In this document: piece by piece, positions 1 through 8,869 of the stretch
Position numbering within the stretch: position 1 is the stretch's first letter
How the letters are laid out: each line of letters opens with the position of its first letter
Origin: Pseudoalteromonas denitrificans DSM 6059
Lineage (GTDB): Bacteria; Pseudomonadota; Gammaproteobacteria; Enterobacterales; Alteromonadaceae
Reading direction: 5' to 3'
Assembly: GCF_900112265.1 (NCBI RefSeq)
Contig: NZ_FOLO01000028.1
Span: 21,186-69,354 of the forward strand
Length of the DNA stretch: 48,169 nt
Position numbers and translations under genes: made by a program
The notes under the pieces: generated by a model
What the model saw: only the letters and a program-made list of their open reading frames with translations
The model's database searches: none
Told to the model about the DNA's origin: nothing

Positions 1-1032
1 CGAATTGAAGCAGAGCGTTTAGCAAAAGAAAACGCAGCAGCGTTAGATGCTGAAAAATTAGTCTCTGAACCTAAAAAGAAACAAGGTTTTTTTAGTAAAT
101 TAAAAAATAGTTTATTAAAAACAAAACAAAATATTGGTTCAGGATTTACGAGTATTTTTTCAGGTAAAAAAATAGATGATGATTTATTTGAGGAGTTAGA
201 AACACAGCTTTTAACAGCTGATTTGGGGGTTGATACAACGCTTAAATTAATCGATGGTTTAACTAAAGCAGCTGATCGTAAGCAATTAAAAGATGCAGAA
301 GCTTTATATGAGATCTTAAAGCAAGATATGGCTAATATGCTTGAGCAAGCTGAAAAACCATTGAATATTGAGATTGAAGAGCATAAGCCCTTTGTTATTT
401 TAATGGTAGGTGTAAACGGTGTCGGTAAAACAACAACCATAGGGAAACTTGCAAAGCAGTTCCAAGAGCAAGGTAAGTCAGTTATGTTAGCCGCTGGAGA
501 TACATTTCGTGCGGCAGCTGTAGAGCAGTTACAAGTTTGGGGCGAGCGAAATGATATCCCTGTAGTTGCACAGCATACAGGGGCGGATAGTGCATCCGTT
601 GTTTTTGATGCATTTCAAGCTGCACAAGCACGCAAAGTTGATGTTCTTATAGCCGATACCGCAGGACGTTTGCAAAATAAAGAACACTTAATGACTGAGC
701 TTGAAAAAATTTCTCGTGTAATGAAAAAGCTTGATGCAAATGCGCCTCATGAAGTTATGTTAACGATAGATGCTGGTACTGGGCAAAATGCAATTAGCCA
801 AGTAGATTTATTTGATAAAGCCGTTGGGTTAACGGGAATTACTTTAACTAAGCTTGATGGTACGGCAAAAGGTGGAGTTATATTTGCTGTTGCAGATAAA
901 TTTAATATTCCGATTCGTTATATTGGTGTTGGTGAAGGCATTGATGATTTAAGGCCTTTCAAGAGTAAAGATTTTATTGATGCTTTATTTAGTCAAGATA
1001 GTGTAAGCCAAAGTAATACAATGATAAATTAA
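1..1032 (+). CDS. ftsY: Signal recognition particle receptor FtsY (5' partial)
   Basis: SRP receptor GTPase that docks ribosome-SRP complexes at the inner membrane for co-translational insertion. The frame is open from base 1, so the gene enters from the left and its acidic N terminus is missing. Fragment residues: a basic amphipathic stretch beginning GFFSKLKNSLL (about 29-50, the membrane-targeting helix), then the N and G domains. G-domain motifs are all present: P-loop GVNGVGKTTT at 137-146, DTFRAAAVEQL, DTAGR at 219-223, TKLD at 283-286, and the C-terminal GVGEGIDDLRPF. A TTG near base 223 is not a real start because the upstream codons keep FtsY homology. It precedes ftsE-ftsX as in many gammaproteobacteria, but a terminator separates them. 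Identification is secure. Confidence 0.97.
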   Translation, partial: RIEAERLAKENAAALDAEKLVSEPKKKQGFFSKLKNSLLKTKQNIGSGFTSIFSGKKIDDDLFEELETQLLTADLGVDTTLKLIDGLTKAADRKQLKDAEALYEILKQDMANMLEQAEKPLNIEIEEHKPFVILMVGVNGVGKTTTIGKLAKQFQEQGKSVMLAAGDTFRAAAVEQLQVWGERNDIPVVAQHTGADSASVVFDAFQAAQARKVDVLIADTAGRLQNKEHLMTELEKISRVMKKLDANAPHEVMLTIDAGTGQNAISQVDLFDKAVGLTGITLTKLDGTAKGGVIFAVADKFNIPIRYIGVGEGIDDLRPFKSKDFIDALFSQDSVSQSNTMIN

Positions 1033-1044
1033 TACTCATATAAT

Positions 1045-1070
1045 AAAAGGACGCATTGCGTCCTTTTTTA
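1045..1070 (+). terminator. Rho-independent terminator after ftsY
   Basis: Ten-base-pair stem AAAAGGACGC / GCGTCCTTTT (1045-1054 with 1058-1067) with a 3-nt loop and a run of T residues, 12 nt after the ftsY stop. It suggests that ftsEX has its own promoter or depends on read-through. Confidence 0.9.
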
Positions 1071-1124
1071 TTTTCAAGTAATTTAACTATAAAAAATTAA
1101 TAAAATAATTCTAATAATATAATA

Positions 1125-1802
1125 ATGATAAATTTTCAACAGGTAAGTAAAACATACCCCGGTGGGCACATTGCGTTAGAAAAGGTAAACTTCCATTTAA
1201 AGGCGGGAGAGTTGGCTTTTTTAACTGGCCATAGTGGTGCCGGTAAAAGTACATTGCTTAAACTCATTAGCTTGATGGAAAGACCCTCTGCTGGCACAGT
1301 GATGATAAATGGTGTCGATCTTAATACCATCTCCAAATCTCAAGTACCTTTTATTCGTCGTGATATTGGTATGATTTTTCAAAATCACAGATTACTTAGC
1401 CGACACAATATTTTTGATAATGTTGCTTTTCCTTTGGTGATTGAAGGGATGCATCGAAAAAATATAGAAAAACGTGTTCATGCCGCTTTGGATAAAGTTG
1501 GCTTACTTAATAAAGTAAGATGTTACCCCGAAACTTTATCGGGAGGTGAGCAACAAAGGGTTGGTATCGCACGTGCTATTGTTAATTCCCCTCCTATTTT
1601 ATTGGCTGATGAACCTACTGGAAATCTGGATCCTGAGCTCTCTTGGGAAATATTGAAATTATTTGAAGATTTCAATCAGCACGGTACAACTGTTCTTATT
1701 GCCACGCACGATTTAGGTTTAATCGCTCGAATGAAATATCATAGCCTTACTCTAAATAAAGGGCGATTATTACATGATCCTTTAATGGATACTGTATCAT
1801 GA
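1125..1802 (+). CDS. ftsE: Cell division ATP-binding protein FtsE
   Basis: ABC-type ATPase of the FtsEX complex, which sits at the division septum and switches on periplasmic amidases through EnvC (encoded at 6.0-7.2 kb in this window). 225 residues, the family's usual size. Visible motifs: Walker A GHSGAGKST at 35-43, Q-loop near Q86, signature LSGGEQQR at 138-145, Walker B ILLADEP at 158-164 and switch His195. The ATG at 1125 follows an AT-only leader without a good Shine-Dalgarno sequence. The stop overlaps the ftsX start by ATGA, so the two are translationally coupled. Confidence 0.97.
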   Translation: MINFQQVSKTYPGGHIALEKVNFHLKAGELAFLTGHSGAGKSTLLKLISLMERPSAGTVMINGVDLNTISKSQVPFIRRDIGMIFQNHRLLSRHNIFDNVAFPLVIEGMHRKNIEKRVHAALDKVGLLNKVRCYPETLSGGEQQRVGIARAIVNSPPILLADEPTGNLDPELSWEILKLFEDFNQHGTTVLIATHDLGLIARMKYHSLTLNKGRLLHDPLMDTVS

Positions 1803-2785
1803 GTTTATTATTTAAGAGCCGCACTTCACAAGCATCAAATACAGAAACGTCTATGATGCTCAGTTGGTATTTTATCGTTTTGAATATAATACGCCAAGGT
1901 ATACATAGCTTGGGAGAAATGTGGCGAACAACAATAGCATCTATGATGACAATTGCTGTTCTAGGGGTCAGTTTAACTTTACCTGCAACTCTTTATCTTG
2001 TCGTTAAAAATGTGCAACAAGTTAGTAGTGGTTTTGAAAATGCTAGTGAGATATCTCTATTTGTGAAGAAAGAGTTATCGGATAAAGAAACCAAAATTTT
2101 AGTCAAACGGTTAAAATTATACCCTGAAATATCTAATGTAATATATATTTCAAATGATGTTGCACTTGAAGAGTTTAAGCAAGTTTCAGGCTTTGGTCAG
2201 GCACTTGATTATCTGGACTCTAATCCATTACCAAGTGTTATTTCAGTTACACCAACAAATCGCTATTCGAAGCCTGAAGCAGCAAGGGCATTACTTACAA
2301 AGCTAGAAAATGAACGTGAAATTGAATTCGGTAAATTGGATATAGAATGGCTTGAACGTTTAAATGCTTTATTAAGTTTATTACGAGAAAGTGTGATCAC
2401 GATAGCATTTTTATTACTGACTTCAGTTATCTTAATCATAGGTAATACAATTCGTTTATCTATTATGGATAAAAAAGAAGAAATACAAGTAATGAAACTG
2501 GTAGGAGCAACTAACCACTTTATTCAAACCCCCTTTTTATGGACCGGGATCTGGTATGGTGTTATTGGTGGTTTTTTTGCATTTATATGTATAGAGATAA
2601 TGATGTGGTGGTTAGGCTCAGCAGTTGCTGAGGTGACTGGTGTTTATCAAACCGAATTTATACTGCAAGGGCTATCATTTTTTGAATTTATGAATTTGAT
2701 CTTACTAGCAGTATTATTAGGGTTATTCGGTTCATATTTATCGGTTAAACGTTATATTAGAGAAATAGAACCTGATAAAATTTAA
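1799..2785 (+). CDS. ftsX: Cell division protein FtsX
   Basis: Membrane partner of FtsE. 328 residues with the family's topology: cytoplasmic N terminus, TM1 about 45-69, a periplasmic domain about 70-195 that in the family binds EnvC, then TM2 198-218, TM3 247-271 and TM4 297-316. The conserved loop after TM2 (DKKEEIQVMKLVGAT, about 224-238) is present. The ATG overlaps the ftsE stop by 4 nt. The real start could also be a Met at 19/20, since the first residues are poorly conserved in the family. Confidence 0.96.
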   Translation: MSLLFKSRTSQASNTETSMMLSWYFIVLNIIRQGIHSLGEMWRTTIASMMTIAVLGVSLTLPATLYLVVKNVQQVSSGFENASEISLFVKKELSDKETKILVKRLKLYPEISNVIYISNDVALEEFKQVSGFGQALDYLDSNPLPSVISVTPTNRYSKPEAARALLTKLENEREIEFGKLDIEWLERLNALLSLLRESVITIAFLLLTSVILIIGNTIRLSIMDKKEEIQVMKLVGATNHFIQTPFLWTGIWYGVIGGFFAFICIEIMMWWLGSAVAEVTGVYQTEFILQGLSFFEFMNLILLAVLLGLFGSYLSVKRYIREIEPDKI

Positions 2786-2798
2786 TGCAATTAGTTTG

Positions 2799-2826
2799 TT
2801 AGCACTCTAAATATGAAGAGTGCTAA
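2799..2826. promoter_or_regulatory. CIRCE-like inverted repeat downstream of ftsX
   Basis: Both half-sites match the CIRCE operator exactly (TTAGCACTC at 2799-2807, GAGTGCTAA at 2818-2826), but the spacer is 10 nt rather than the usual 9. It starts 13 nt after the ftsX stop. No T-run follows, so it does not look like an intrinsic terminator. It may be a second HrcA-type site paired with the one at 2945-2971. Confidence 0.55.
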
Positions 2827-2912
2827 ATAAAATGATTTGTAACATTTCAATACTCGCTTTTACTTACCAAACTTAGTTAATCTAATAAAATAAATTCATT
2901 TGAACTTAACAC

Positions 2913-2940
2913 TTGACATTTAGGTCAAAAGATTTAAATT
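2913..2940 (+). promoter_or_regulatory. Candidate rpoH promoter
   Basis: TTGACA at 2913-2918, a 16-nt spacer and TAAATT at 2935-2940 as a moderate -10. The predicted start, near 2947, falls inside the CIRCE-type repeat, the usual place for this operator. Other -10 choices a few bases away are possible. Confidence 0.45.
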
Positions 2941-2979
2941 CATATTAGCACTCTTAAGGAAAGAGTGCTAATATGAATT
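2937..2979. promoter_or_regulatory. CIRCE-consensus operator in an extended 19-bp palindrome upstream of rpoH
   Basis: The core TTAGCACTC-N9-GAGTGCTAA (2945-2971) matches the CIRCE consensus exactly. It lies in a longer perfect inverted repeat with 19-bp arms (2937-2955 and 2961-2979) around a 5-nt centre. CIRCE is the binding site of the heat-shock repressor HrcA, usually in front of groESL or dnaK operons. Here it ends 25 nt before the rpoH ATG and overlaps the predicted transcription start. The same palindrome would also form a long hairpin in the rpoH leader RNA. Whether this genome has hrcA cannot be seen here. Confidence 0.75.
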
Positions 2980-3004
2980 ATAAGATGGATTCTAGAGGTT
3001 TTAT

Positions 3005-3874
3005 ATGAGCAATAATTTAAAAAATTTAGCGTTAACTGTTCCACAACATGCGGGAAGTCACGAGGCTTACCTACAAAATGTTGGAAATATACCTATGCTA
3101 ACAGCCGAAGAAGAAAAATCATTGGCTATAAAATTACAAAAAGAGGGCGATTTGTCTGCTGCTAAGCAACTTATTGTATCTCATTTGCGATTTGTTGCTC
3201 ATATTGCTAAAAGTTACTCTGGCTATGGCTTACCGCAAGCTGATTTGATGCAAGAAGGTAATATAGGTTTAATGAAGGCCGTTAAACGATTTGATCCTTC
3301 AGTTGGTGTTCGATTAGTATCTTTTGCTGTACATTGGATTAAAGCTGAAATACATGAATTTGTTTTAAAAAATTGGCGAATTGTTAAAGTTGCAACAACA
3401 AAGGCTCAACGTAAATTATTTTTTAATTTAAGAAAAAATAAAAAGCGTTTAGGCTGGTTTAACCAAGATGAAGTAAGCACAGTTGCAAATGCACTAGGTG
3501 TTAGTGAAAAAGAAGTTAGAGAAATGGAATCTCGTATGAGTAGCCAAGATATGGCTTTTGATATGGGGGCAGATGATAGCGATGATGCATCAGAAGCAAG
3601 TTCATACTCACCTGTTCAATATTTAACAGATAATAGTTTAGATTTAGCTGATAGCGTAGAACAAGAGCAGTTTCAAAAACAATCTCAAAACCGCTTATTT
3701 GCAGCAATTAATACACTTGATGAGCGTGCTAAAGATATTGTAAGTGCACGTTGGTTAATGGATCAAAAAGCAACTCTTCAAGAATTAGCAAAAAAATATG
3801 ATGTATCTGCTGAGCGAATTCGTCAGTTAGAAAAAACAGCAATGAAAAAATTACAGGCAACAATGGCCACATAG
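3005..3874 (+). CDS. rpoH: RNA polymerase sigma factor RpoH (sigma-32)
   Basis: Heat-shock sigma factor that directs RNA polymerase to chaperone and protease genes. 289 residues, close to the E. coli protein. Region 2 spans about 60-130 ([16 protein letters not shown], then [19 protein letters not shown]). It is followed by the RpoH-specific box QRKLFFNLR at 135-143, which separates RpoH from RpoD and RpoS. Region 4 at the C terminus has a helix-turn-helix ([20 protein letters not shown]). AGAGG at 2994-2998 supports the ATG at 3005. A perfect CIRCE-type repeat lies just upstream. An acidic, Ser-rich linker at about 180-200 ([13 protein letters not shown]) is typical of the variable region. 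Confidence 0.97.
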   Translation: MSNNLKNLALTVPQHAGSHEAYLQNVGNIPMLTAEEEKSLAIKLQKEGDLSAAKQLIVSHLRFVAHIAKSYSGYGLPQADLMQEGNIGLMKAVKRFDPSVGVRLVSFAVHWIKAEIHEFVLKNWRIVKVATTKAQRKLFFNLRKNKKRLGWFNQDEVSTVANALGVSEKEVREMESRMSSQDMAFDMGADDSDDASEASSYSPVQYLTDNSLDLADSVEQEQFQKQSQNRLFAAINTLDERAKDIVSARWLMDQKATLQELAKKYDVSAERIRQLEKTAMKKLQATMAT

Positions 3875-3896
3875 TACTTTATTTCATACTATAAAT

Positions 3897-3928
3897 ATAA
3901 AAAACCAGCTATTTCAGCTGGTTTTTTA
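3897..3928. terminator. Bidirectional terminator between rpoH and yibQ
   Basis: Stem AAAACCAGCT / AGCTGGTTTT (3901-3910 with 3916-3925), loop of 5 nt, an A-run on the left and a T-run on the right. It can therefore end both the rpoH transcript and the convergent minus-strand operon. Confidence 0.88.
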
Positions 3929-3930
3929 GT

Positions 3931-4692
3931 TTATTTATAAATTGTTTTTTCTTCAATCGCTGCAAGTTTTATATACTTACTTTCAACTAATTGAGATAAA
4001 GGAACCAATTCTATTCCTTGCTCTTTTAATTTTGGTAATTCTTTTTCTAAAAATTTAAGTGTTTCGGGATATGGGTGAGCAATTGCAATGGCGTAATCTC
4101 GTTTATTCGCAATCCTTATTAATTGATTCATTCTAAATTGCATTTGTTTATCGGTAGGAATATTATCTAGAAATACGTGCCTTGCGACATTATTAACATT
4201 AAAAAGGTTTGCTAAATTTTGTGCTTGGCTGTGAGTCGTTGTTTTACTATCTAAAAAATATAAGCCTCTTTCATGCAATACTTCCATAGTCCAAGCCATT
4301 GGTTGTATTTTTTGTGTTAGAAATGATCCCATATGGTTATTGATCCCTTTTACTTCAGGATACTCATTTAATGCTTTTTCTAATGTGCTTTGAATTTGCG
4401 ATTTAGTCATTTCATTTGTAAGTGCACCAGGCCCTAAAGCTTTTCCGCTTATAGATTGCATGGGAATATGCAGTAGTACTTCTTTGTTGATAGCATTTGC
4501 TTGTTGAGAAAAAATTTGAGCAAATGGAGTGTAGGGGAGTATGGAGTATGATATTTCTCCAGGTAATTTTATTGCCTGTAAATCATGTTTATGATATCCA
4601 ATATCATCAATGATAATGGCAACTTGGCTTGCAGTTGCTAAATTTGCATTAGCAAATAAAAGCAAAGCTAATATTTTTGATTTTAAATGCAC
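3931..4692 (-). CDS. yibQ: Divergent polysaccharide deacetylase family protein (YibQ-like)
   Basis: 253-residue exported protein of the divergent polysaccharide deacetylase (DUF610/YibQ) family, which has a NodB-like fold. Its substrate is not established. A signal peptide covers about 1-22 (KILALLLFANANLATAS). NodB-like motifs: IDD at 28-30, NNHMGS at 118-123, LDS at 147-149 and AHP at 205-207. The start is a GTG at 4692; the nearest in-frame upstream codons lead to a stop without another start. It is the last gene of gpmI-envC-ctpA-yibQ, the order seen in relatives (E. coli has envC-yibQ), which suggests a cell-envelope role. It ends against rpoH across a shared terminator. Confidence 0.88.
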   Translation of the reverse strand: MHLKSKILALLLFANANLATASQVAIIIDDIGYHKHDLQAIKLPGEISYSILPYTPFAQIFSQQANAINKEVLLHIPMQSISGKALGPGALTNEMTKSQIQSTLEKALNEYPEVKGINNHMGSFLTQKIQPMAWTMEVLHERGLYFLDSKTTTHSQAQNLANLFNVNNVARHVFLDNIPTDKQMQFRMNQLIRIANKRDYAIAIAHPYPETLKFLEKELPKLKEQGIELVPLSQLVESKYIKLAAIEEKTIYK

Positions 4693-4795
4693 TATTAATT
4701 CTTATTATTATTATTATATGTTTATTCAAATGAACAATTATTACATTATTTAAATTTGATTAATGCTACTTGTTCGTTTAATTATTATGAATAAG

Positions 4796-5998
4796 TTATT
4801 GTTTTAGTATTTTTTGTGCTTTTACTAACTGTATATCGCTGAAGTCAGCTGTAAATGATTGATTTTCTTTCCCTTGACTTTGCTTCATTATAGCTATTTT
4901 ATCTGATTGTGAAAGACTTGATTGTACTATTGCTATATCTGGTGTTATGCCAACGCCATCAATCGAAACTCCTGAAGGTGTATAATACTTTGCTGTTGTA
5001 AGTTTAAGTGCCGTTTGTCCATTACCTAGAGGGATCAATGATTGCACTGAGCCTTTTCCGTATGAGCGAGTGCCCACTATCGTTGCTCTTTTATTATCTT
5101 TGAGTGCTCCAGCTAAAATTTCAGCCGCAGAGGCTGAGCCTTTGTTTATTAATACAACAATAGGAGCACCATTTAAAATATCATCATTGTTTGCGGTAAA
5201 TGTATGATTTGCATCGTAAAACCTTCCTTTAGTTGAAACTATGATACCATTGCGTAGAAATAGGTCTGACACTGCTACTGCGCTATCTAATATACCTCCT
5301 GGATTATCTCTTAAGTCTAATAATAGTCCTCTTAATGGTAAACCGTTTTCATTTTTTAATTTGGCTATGTGCCTAGCTACATCATGTAATGTATGGTTAT
5401 TAAAACTCATAATACGCAAATATACATAACCTGCGCGGTCTAATTCACTATTAACAGTTTCTAATTCAATTAATTGCCGTTCTACTTCAAAACTAATCGG
5501 AGTTGAAAACCCTGAGCGCGCAATACTTAAATTGACAGCACTTTTCTTAGTTTTACTGATCAAACTTGCAACTTGTTTTATCGGCTTATTAATAACGGTT
5601 TGGCCATTTACTGAAAGTAAAATATCACCTTGTTTTAAGCCTGCTTGGGCGGCTGGAGAGTTGGAAATTGATGATATAATAACAATATGTTCATCTCTAA
5701 TTTCAACTTCAATACCGAGGCCCGTGTAATGGCCATTTGTAATATTAAATAAATCTTCTAATTCTTGTTCATCCAGATATTCAGAATAAGGGTCTAATTG
5801 TTTTAAAACGGAATCTACAGCAGAGCTATTGAGTTTTTGGGTATTAACTTCATCAACATAAAAAGCTTGGATATGTTCCAAGATATGCTTCATATTTACG
5901 CTGTTTTTTTGAGAAGAAACTTCGCTGCTGGCTATTGTTGAAAAACAGAATAAAAAGCAGAGAATTAAAATATTATTTAATTTAAAAAAATTATTCAT
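4796..5998 (-). CDS. ctpA: S41 family carboxy-terminal processing peptidase
   Basis: Periplasmic serine protease of the Ctp/Tsp family, 400 residues. Signal peptide about 1-25. A PDZ domain spans about 90-175 (YTGLGIEVEI, then AAQAGLKQGDILLSVNG). The peptidase core contains DLRDNPGGIL (NPGG 232-235) and the Ser/Lys dyad inferred as Ser290 (GSASAAEI) and Lys315 (SYGKGSVQ), 25 residues apart as in E. coli Prc. Ctp proteases in other bacteria degrade peptidoglycan hydrolases, which fits the neighbouring envC. The ATG at 5998 and its GGGAG ribosome-binding site are inside a strong hairpin that begins 5 nt after the envC stop, suggesting translation depends on ribosomes arriving from envC. Confidence 0.94.
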   Translation of the reverse strand: MNNFFKLNNILILCFLFCFSTIASSEVSSQKNSVNMKHILEHIQAFYVDEVNTQKLNSSAVDSVLKQLDPYSEYLDEQELEDLFNITNGHYTGLGIEVEIRDEHIVIISSISNSPAAQAGLKQGDILLSVNGQTVINKPIKQVASLISKTKKSAVNLSIARSGFSTPISFEVERQLIELETVNSELDRAGYVYLRIMSFNNHTLHDVARHIAKLKNENGLPLRGLLLDLRDNPGGILDSAVAVSDLFLRNGIIVSTKGRFYDANHTFTANNDDILNGAPIVVLINKGSASAAEILAGALKDNKRATIVGTRSYGKGSVQSLIPLGNGQTALKLTTAKYYTPSGVSIDGVGITPDIAIVQSSLSQSDKIAIMKQSQGKENQSFTADFSDIQLVKAQKILKQ

Positions 5999-6029
5999 TG
6001 GCTACTCCCAATTAGGGGGTGTAGCCAAT
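5997..6029 (-). promoter_or_regulatory. Hairpin sequestering the ctpA start codon and RBS
   Basis: Read on the minus strand, ATTGGCTAC (6029-6021) pairs perfectly with GTAGCCAAT (6005-5997). Inner CCC-GGG pairing includes the GGGAG Shine-Dalgarno. The right arm contains the AU of the ctpA AUG. No T-run follows, so it is not a terminator. Its base is 5 nt from the envC UAA, close enough for a terminating ribosome to open it. Confidence 0.7.
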
Positions 6030-6034
6030 TGAAA

Positions 6035-7171
6035 TTAAATTCGCTTACACCATTTTATAGGATTAATCGCTTGTCCTTTGTGCCGTATTTCGAAGTATAG
6101 ACCAGGATTGTCTTGTCCACCGCTTTGTCCAACTAAAGCGATTAGTTCACCTTGAGAAACTTGCTCACCAACATTTTTTAATAATGCTTGGTTATGGCCA
6201 TATAAACTCATAAACCCTTCGCCATGATCTATAACGATCACCCAGCCAAAGCCTTTGAGCCAATCAGCAAAAATAACTCGACCATTATGTATCGTCGTAA
6301 CCGAAGCCCCTTCTTTGGCGTTAATAAGCACTCCTTTCCATTTTAGACGTCCATATTTTCTTTGACCAAAACGATGCTTTAAACGCCCTCGACTTGGCCA
6401 ATTTAATTTTCCTTTAGTGCTTTTCAAACCTGAAAAAGTAAGTTGTTGTTTTACCTGTTGTTGTAGAGTCTTTAAAGTTTCAATTAATAATTGTTCATTT
6501 TTTTTCAGGTACTCAACAGAAGTAATTGTATTTGAGAACTGTTTTTTTAATAAATTTAAATTATCTTTTCTTTGCTTTTGGGCAAGCATCAATAATTCTT
6601 GCTTTTTCTTTTGTGTTTCTAATAGATAAGTTAATTTAATTTGCACTTTTGCTAACTCATCTTGTTTTGTTGCTAGTTGTTGTAATGTTATTTTTAGTTG
6701 TTCTAGCTGGGTTAGTCGTGCTTTATTGAGGTAGCTGTAATAAGTTAGTGTTCGTTCAAATGTGGCGATATCTTCTTGATTCAATAAAAGTTTACTATAG
6801 TCATGACTTCCGGTCATATAGGCACTTTTTAATTGACTTGAAAGCGCTTTTTGCTGCTGACTTTTATTGAGTTTCAGTTCTTTTATTTTTTTATTTAATT
6901 GGTGTTGTTCGCTTCTATTTAATTCAATGGAGAAATCGAGCTCATTGAGTGATTTAGAGTTGTTAGCAATTTCAAGTTCAGACTTTTTTAATTTATTTTC
7001 AATCCCTTTTATTTTTTTCTGTTGGGAATTCATTTGATTAACACTATTTTCAAGTGTTTTTTGAATTTGTGTTAAATCTTGTTTTGTTTGTTTTTCAGTT
7101 GCGTTGGCAGGTGTCAACGCAACAAAAGTTAAACAAACAGCTAAAACAAGTAACTGTTTAATAATTAGCAT
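6035..7171 (-). CDS. envC: Murein hydrolase activator EnvC
   Basis: Periplasmic activator of the AmiA/AmiB amidases, recruited by FtsEX for daughter-cell separation. 378 residues. Signal peptide about 1-25 (ends PANATEK). A long Lys/Gln/Leu-rich coiled coil spans about 28-245. The C-terminal LytM (M23-like) domain is about 255-375, with DHGEGFMSLYGHNQ. Metal ligands of active M23 enzymes appear lost: the usual HxGxD stretch reads KGVLINAKEGA and the final HxHFE reads GLYFEIR. This is the known degenerate state of EnvC rather than an active endopeptidase. It starts 12 nt after the gpmI stop, so it is probably co-transcribed with it. Confidence 0.94.
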   Translation of the reverse strand: MLIIKQLLVLAVCLTFVALTPANATEKQTKQDLTQIQKTLENSVNQMNSQQKKIKGIENKLKKSELEIANNSKSLNELDFSIELNRSEQHQLNKKIKELKLNKSQQQKALSSQLKSAYMTGSHDYSKLLLNQEDIATFERTLTYYSYLNKARLTQLEQLKITLQQLATKQDELAKVQIKLTYLLETQKKKQELLMLAQKQRKDNLNLLKKQFSNTITSVEYLKKNEQLLIETLKTLQQQVKQQLTFSGLKSTKGKLNWPSRGRLKHRFGQRKYGRLKWKGVLINAKEGASVTTIHNGRVIFADWLKGFGWVIVIDHGEGFMSLYGHNQALLKNVGEQVSQGELIALVGQSGGQDNPGLYFEIRHKGQAINPIKWCKRI

Positions 7172-7183
7172 AAATGATAAGTT

Positions 7184-8728
7184 CTATTTTAGTTTCATAA
7201 TAACAGAGCCTGTCATTTCTTTTGGTTGTTCCATTCCCATGAGGTGAAGCATAGTTGGCGCAACATCACTTAATGCTTTTCCTGTGATAGCTTTTGCTTG
7301 TCGACCAACATAAATGAAGGGAACAGGTTCATTAGTATGCGCTGTATGTGCTTGTCCAGTTTCTGGGTTTTGCATTAGCTCTGCATTGCCATGATCTGCG
7401 GTGATCAAAGCTTCGCTTCCTGTTTCTTCAAGGGCTTTAACCACTCGACCTATGCAGTGGTCTACGGCTTCACATGCTTTTACTGCGGCATCAAATACTC
7501 CTGAGTGGCCAACCATATCTCCATTTGGGTAATTACAAATAATAGCATCGTATTTTGAACTATGGATAGCAGCGACTAATTTGTCGGTTAACATTTCTGA
7601 GTTCATTTCAGGTTGCAGATCATAAGTTGCTACTTTAGGTGAAGGAATGAGTTCACGACTTTCCCCTTCAAATAAATCTTCTTTTCCGCCACTGAAAAAG
7701 AAAGTGACATGGGCATATTTTTCAGTTTCAGAGATACGCAATTGAGTTTTATTATGTTTTTCTAGCCATTCGCCTAACACATTATCTAATTTATTAGGTG
7801 GGAATGCTTTAGGTGCATTAATATCTGCAGCATATTCTGTTAACATCACAAATTCAGCTAGTTTAGGGGCTTTTTGTTTGGTAAAACCTTTGAAATCATT
7901 ATCAACAAAAGCACGTGTCATTTCTCGAGCGCGATCGGCTCTAAAATTCATAAAAATAACGGCATCCCCATCATTTATAGTCGCAGCACTTTCATCTTGT
8001 TGCTTAATGCTGCTTGCTTTTACAAATTCGTCATTTTCATCTCTACTGTATGCGGCTTCAAGCGCTTCGGTTGCACTTGAATAACAAAATTGAGCATCAG
8101 CTAACACCATTAGGTTATAGGCTTGCTCGACACGATCCCATCGATTGTCTCTATCCATCGCATAATAACGTCCTATTATGCTTGCTATTCGACCTTTTCC
8201 TATTGCTTTAAATTTATCTTCAATAACTTTAATAGAGTTGCTTGCACTCCTTGGTGGCGTATCTCTACCATCTAAAAATGCATGTAAATAAATTTCTTTA
8301 GCGCCTCGCTTTGAAGCTAATGCTATTGCTGCCAATATATGTTCTTCATGGCTGTGTACACCCCCAGGGCTTAATAATCCCATTAAATGAACAGCTTTAT
8401 TATTGGTTACGGCCTTATCTATTGCTGTAACTAAGGTTGGGTTTGCGTCAAATTCACCGTCATTGATTGCTTTTGTTATTCGCGTAAAGTCTTGATATAC
8501 AATACGACCTGCACCTAAATTAACATGGCCAACTTCGGAATTGCCCATTTGACCGTCAGGAAGTCCAACATCTAAACCTGAGCCTGAAATTAATGTGCTG
8601 GGATATTCTTGCCAAAGCTTATCTATTACCGGTGTATTAGCGGCTAATATGGCGTTACTTTGGTTATTTTCTCGATAGCCCCAACCATCTAAAATAATCA
8701 GTACTAGTGGTTTTTTTTGCGATGTCAT
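7184..8728 (-). CDS. gpmI: 2,3-bisphosphoglycerate-independent phosphoglycerate mutase
   Basis: Glycolytic enzyme interconverting 3- and 2-phosphoglycerate, alkaline-phosphatase superfamily, Mn-dependent. From the ATG at 8728 it is 514 residues, the same length as E. coli GpmI. A longer frame reaching 8755 lacks homology in its first 9 residues. AAGGA lies about 7 nt upstream of 8728 and decides the start. Motifs: metal site VLIILDGWG with Asp14, catalytic Ser64 in [22 protein letters not shown], and the metal ligands in ITADHGNAE and [10 protein letters not shown]. First gene of the gpmI-envC-ctpA-yibQ cluster. Confidence 0.97.
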   Translation of the reverse strand: MTSQKKPLVLIILDGWGYRENNQSNAILAANTPVIDKLWQEYPSTLISGSGLDVGLPDGQMGNSEVGHVNLGAGRIVYQDFTRITKAINDGEFDANPTLVTAIDKAVTNNKAVHLMGLLSPGGVHSHEEHILAAIALASKRGAKEIYLHAFLDGRDTPPRSASNSIKVIEDKFKAIGKGRIASIIGRYYAMDRDNRWDRVEQAYNLMVLADAQFCYSSATEALEAAYSRDENDEFVKASSIKQQDESAATINDGDAVIFMNFRADRAREMTRAFVDNDFKGFTKQKAPKLAEFVMLTEYAADINAPKAFPPNKLDNVLGEWLEKHNKTQLRISETEKYAHVTFFFSGGKEDLFEGESRELIPSPKVATYDLQPEMNSEMLTDKLVAAIHSSKYDAIICNYPNGDMVGHSGVFDAAVKACEAVDHCIGRVVKALEETGSEALITADHGNAELMQNPETGQAHTAHTNEPVPFIYVGRQAKAITGKALSDVAPTMLHLMGMEQPKEMTGSVIMKLK

Positions 8729-8869
8729 TGGTGATCCTTGTTCTGTTAAGCACAATACAGTAGAAGTTTGCTTAGCTTACCGTTTTTTACGGCTAAAATC
8801 CGCAAAGAAATTTTGATATTAAAATAATTCATTTAGCTTGTTTTATTTTTATTTGATAAAACGAGCTTG

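Noticed and set aside
1136..1336. Minus-strand ORF inside ftsE
   Set aside because: Shadow frame of a well-conserved gene, no own homology or ribosome-binding site. The same applies to other short frames opposite or within metK, tkt, pgk, fba, thiI, rph and yicC.
2799..2826. The first CIRCE-like repeat as a terminator of ftsX
   Set aside because: The stem would be stable, but no T-run follows it, and its half-sites are exact copies of the operator in front of rpoH.
8835..8867. Imperfect inverted repeat between gpmI and yibN as a terminator
   Set aside because: The flanking genes are divergent, so no transcript would need ending here, and the arms contain a mismatch.
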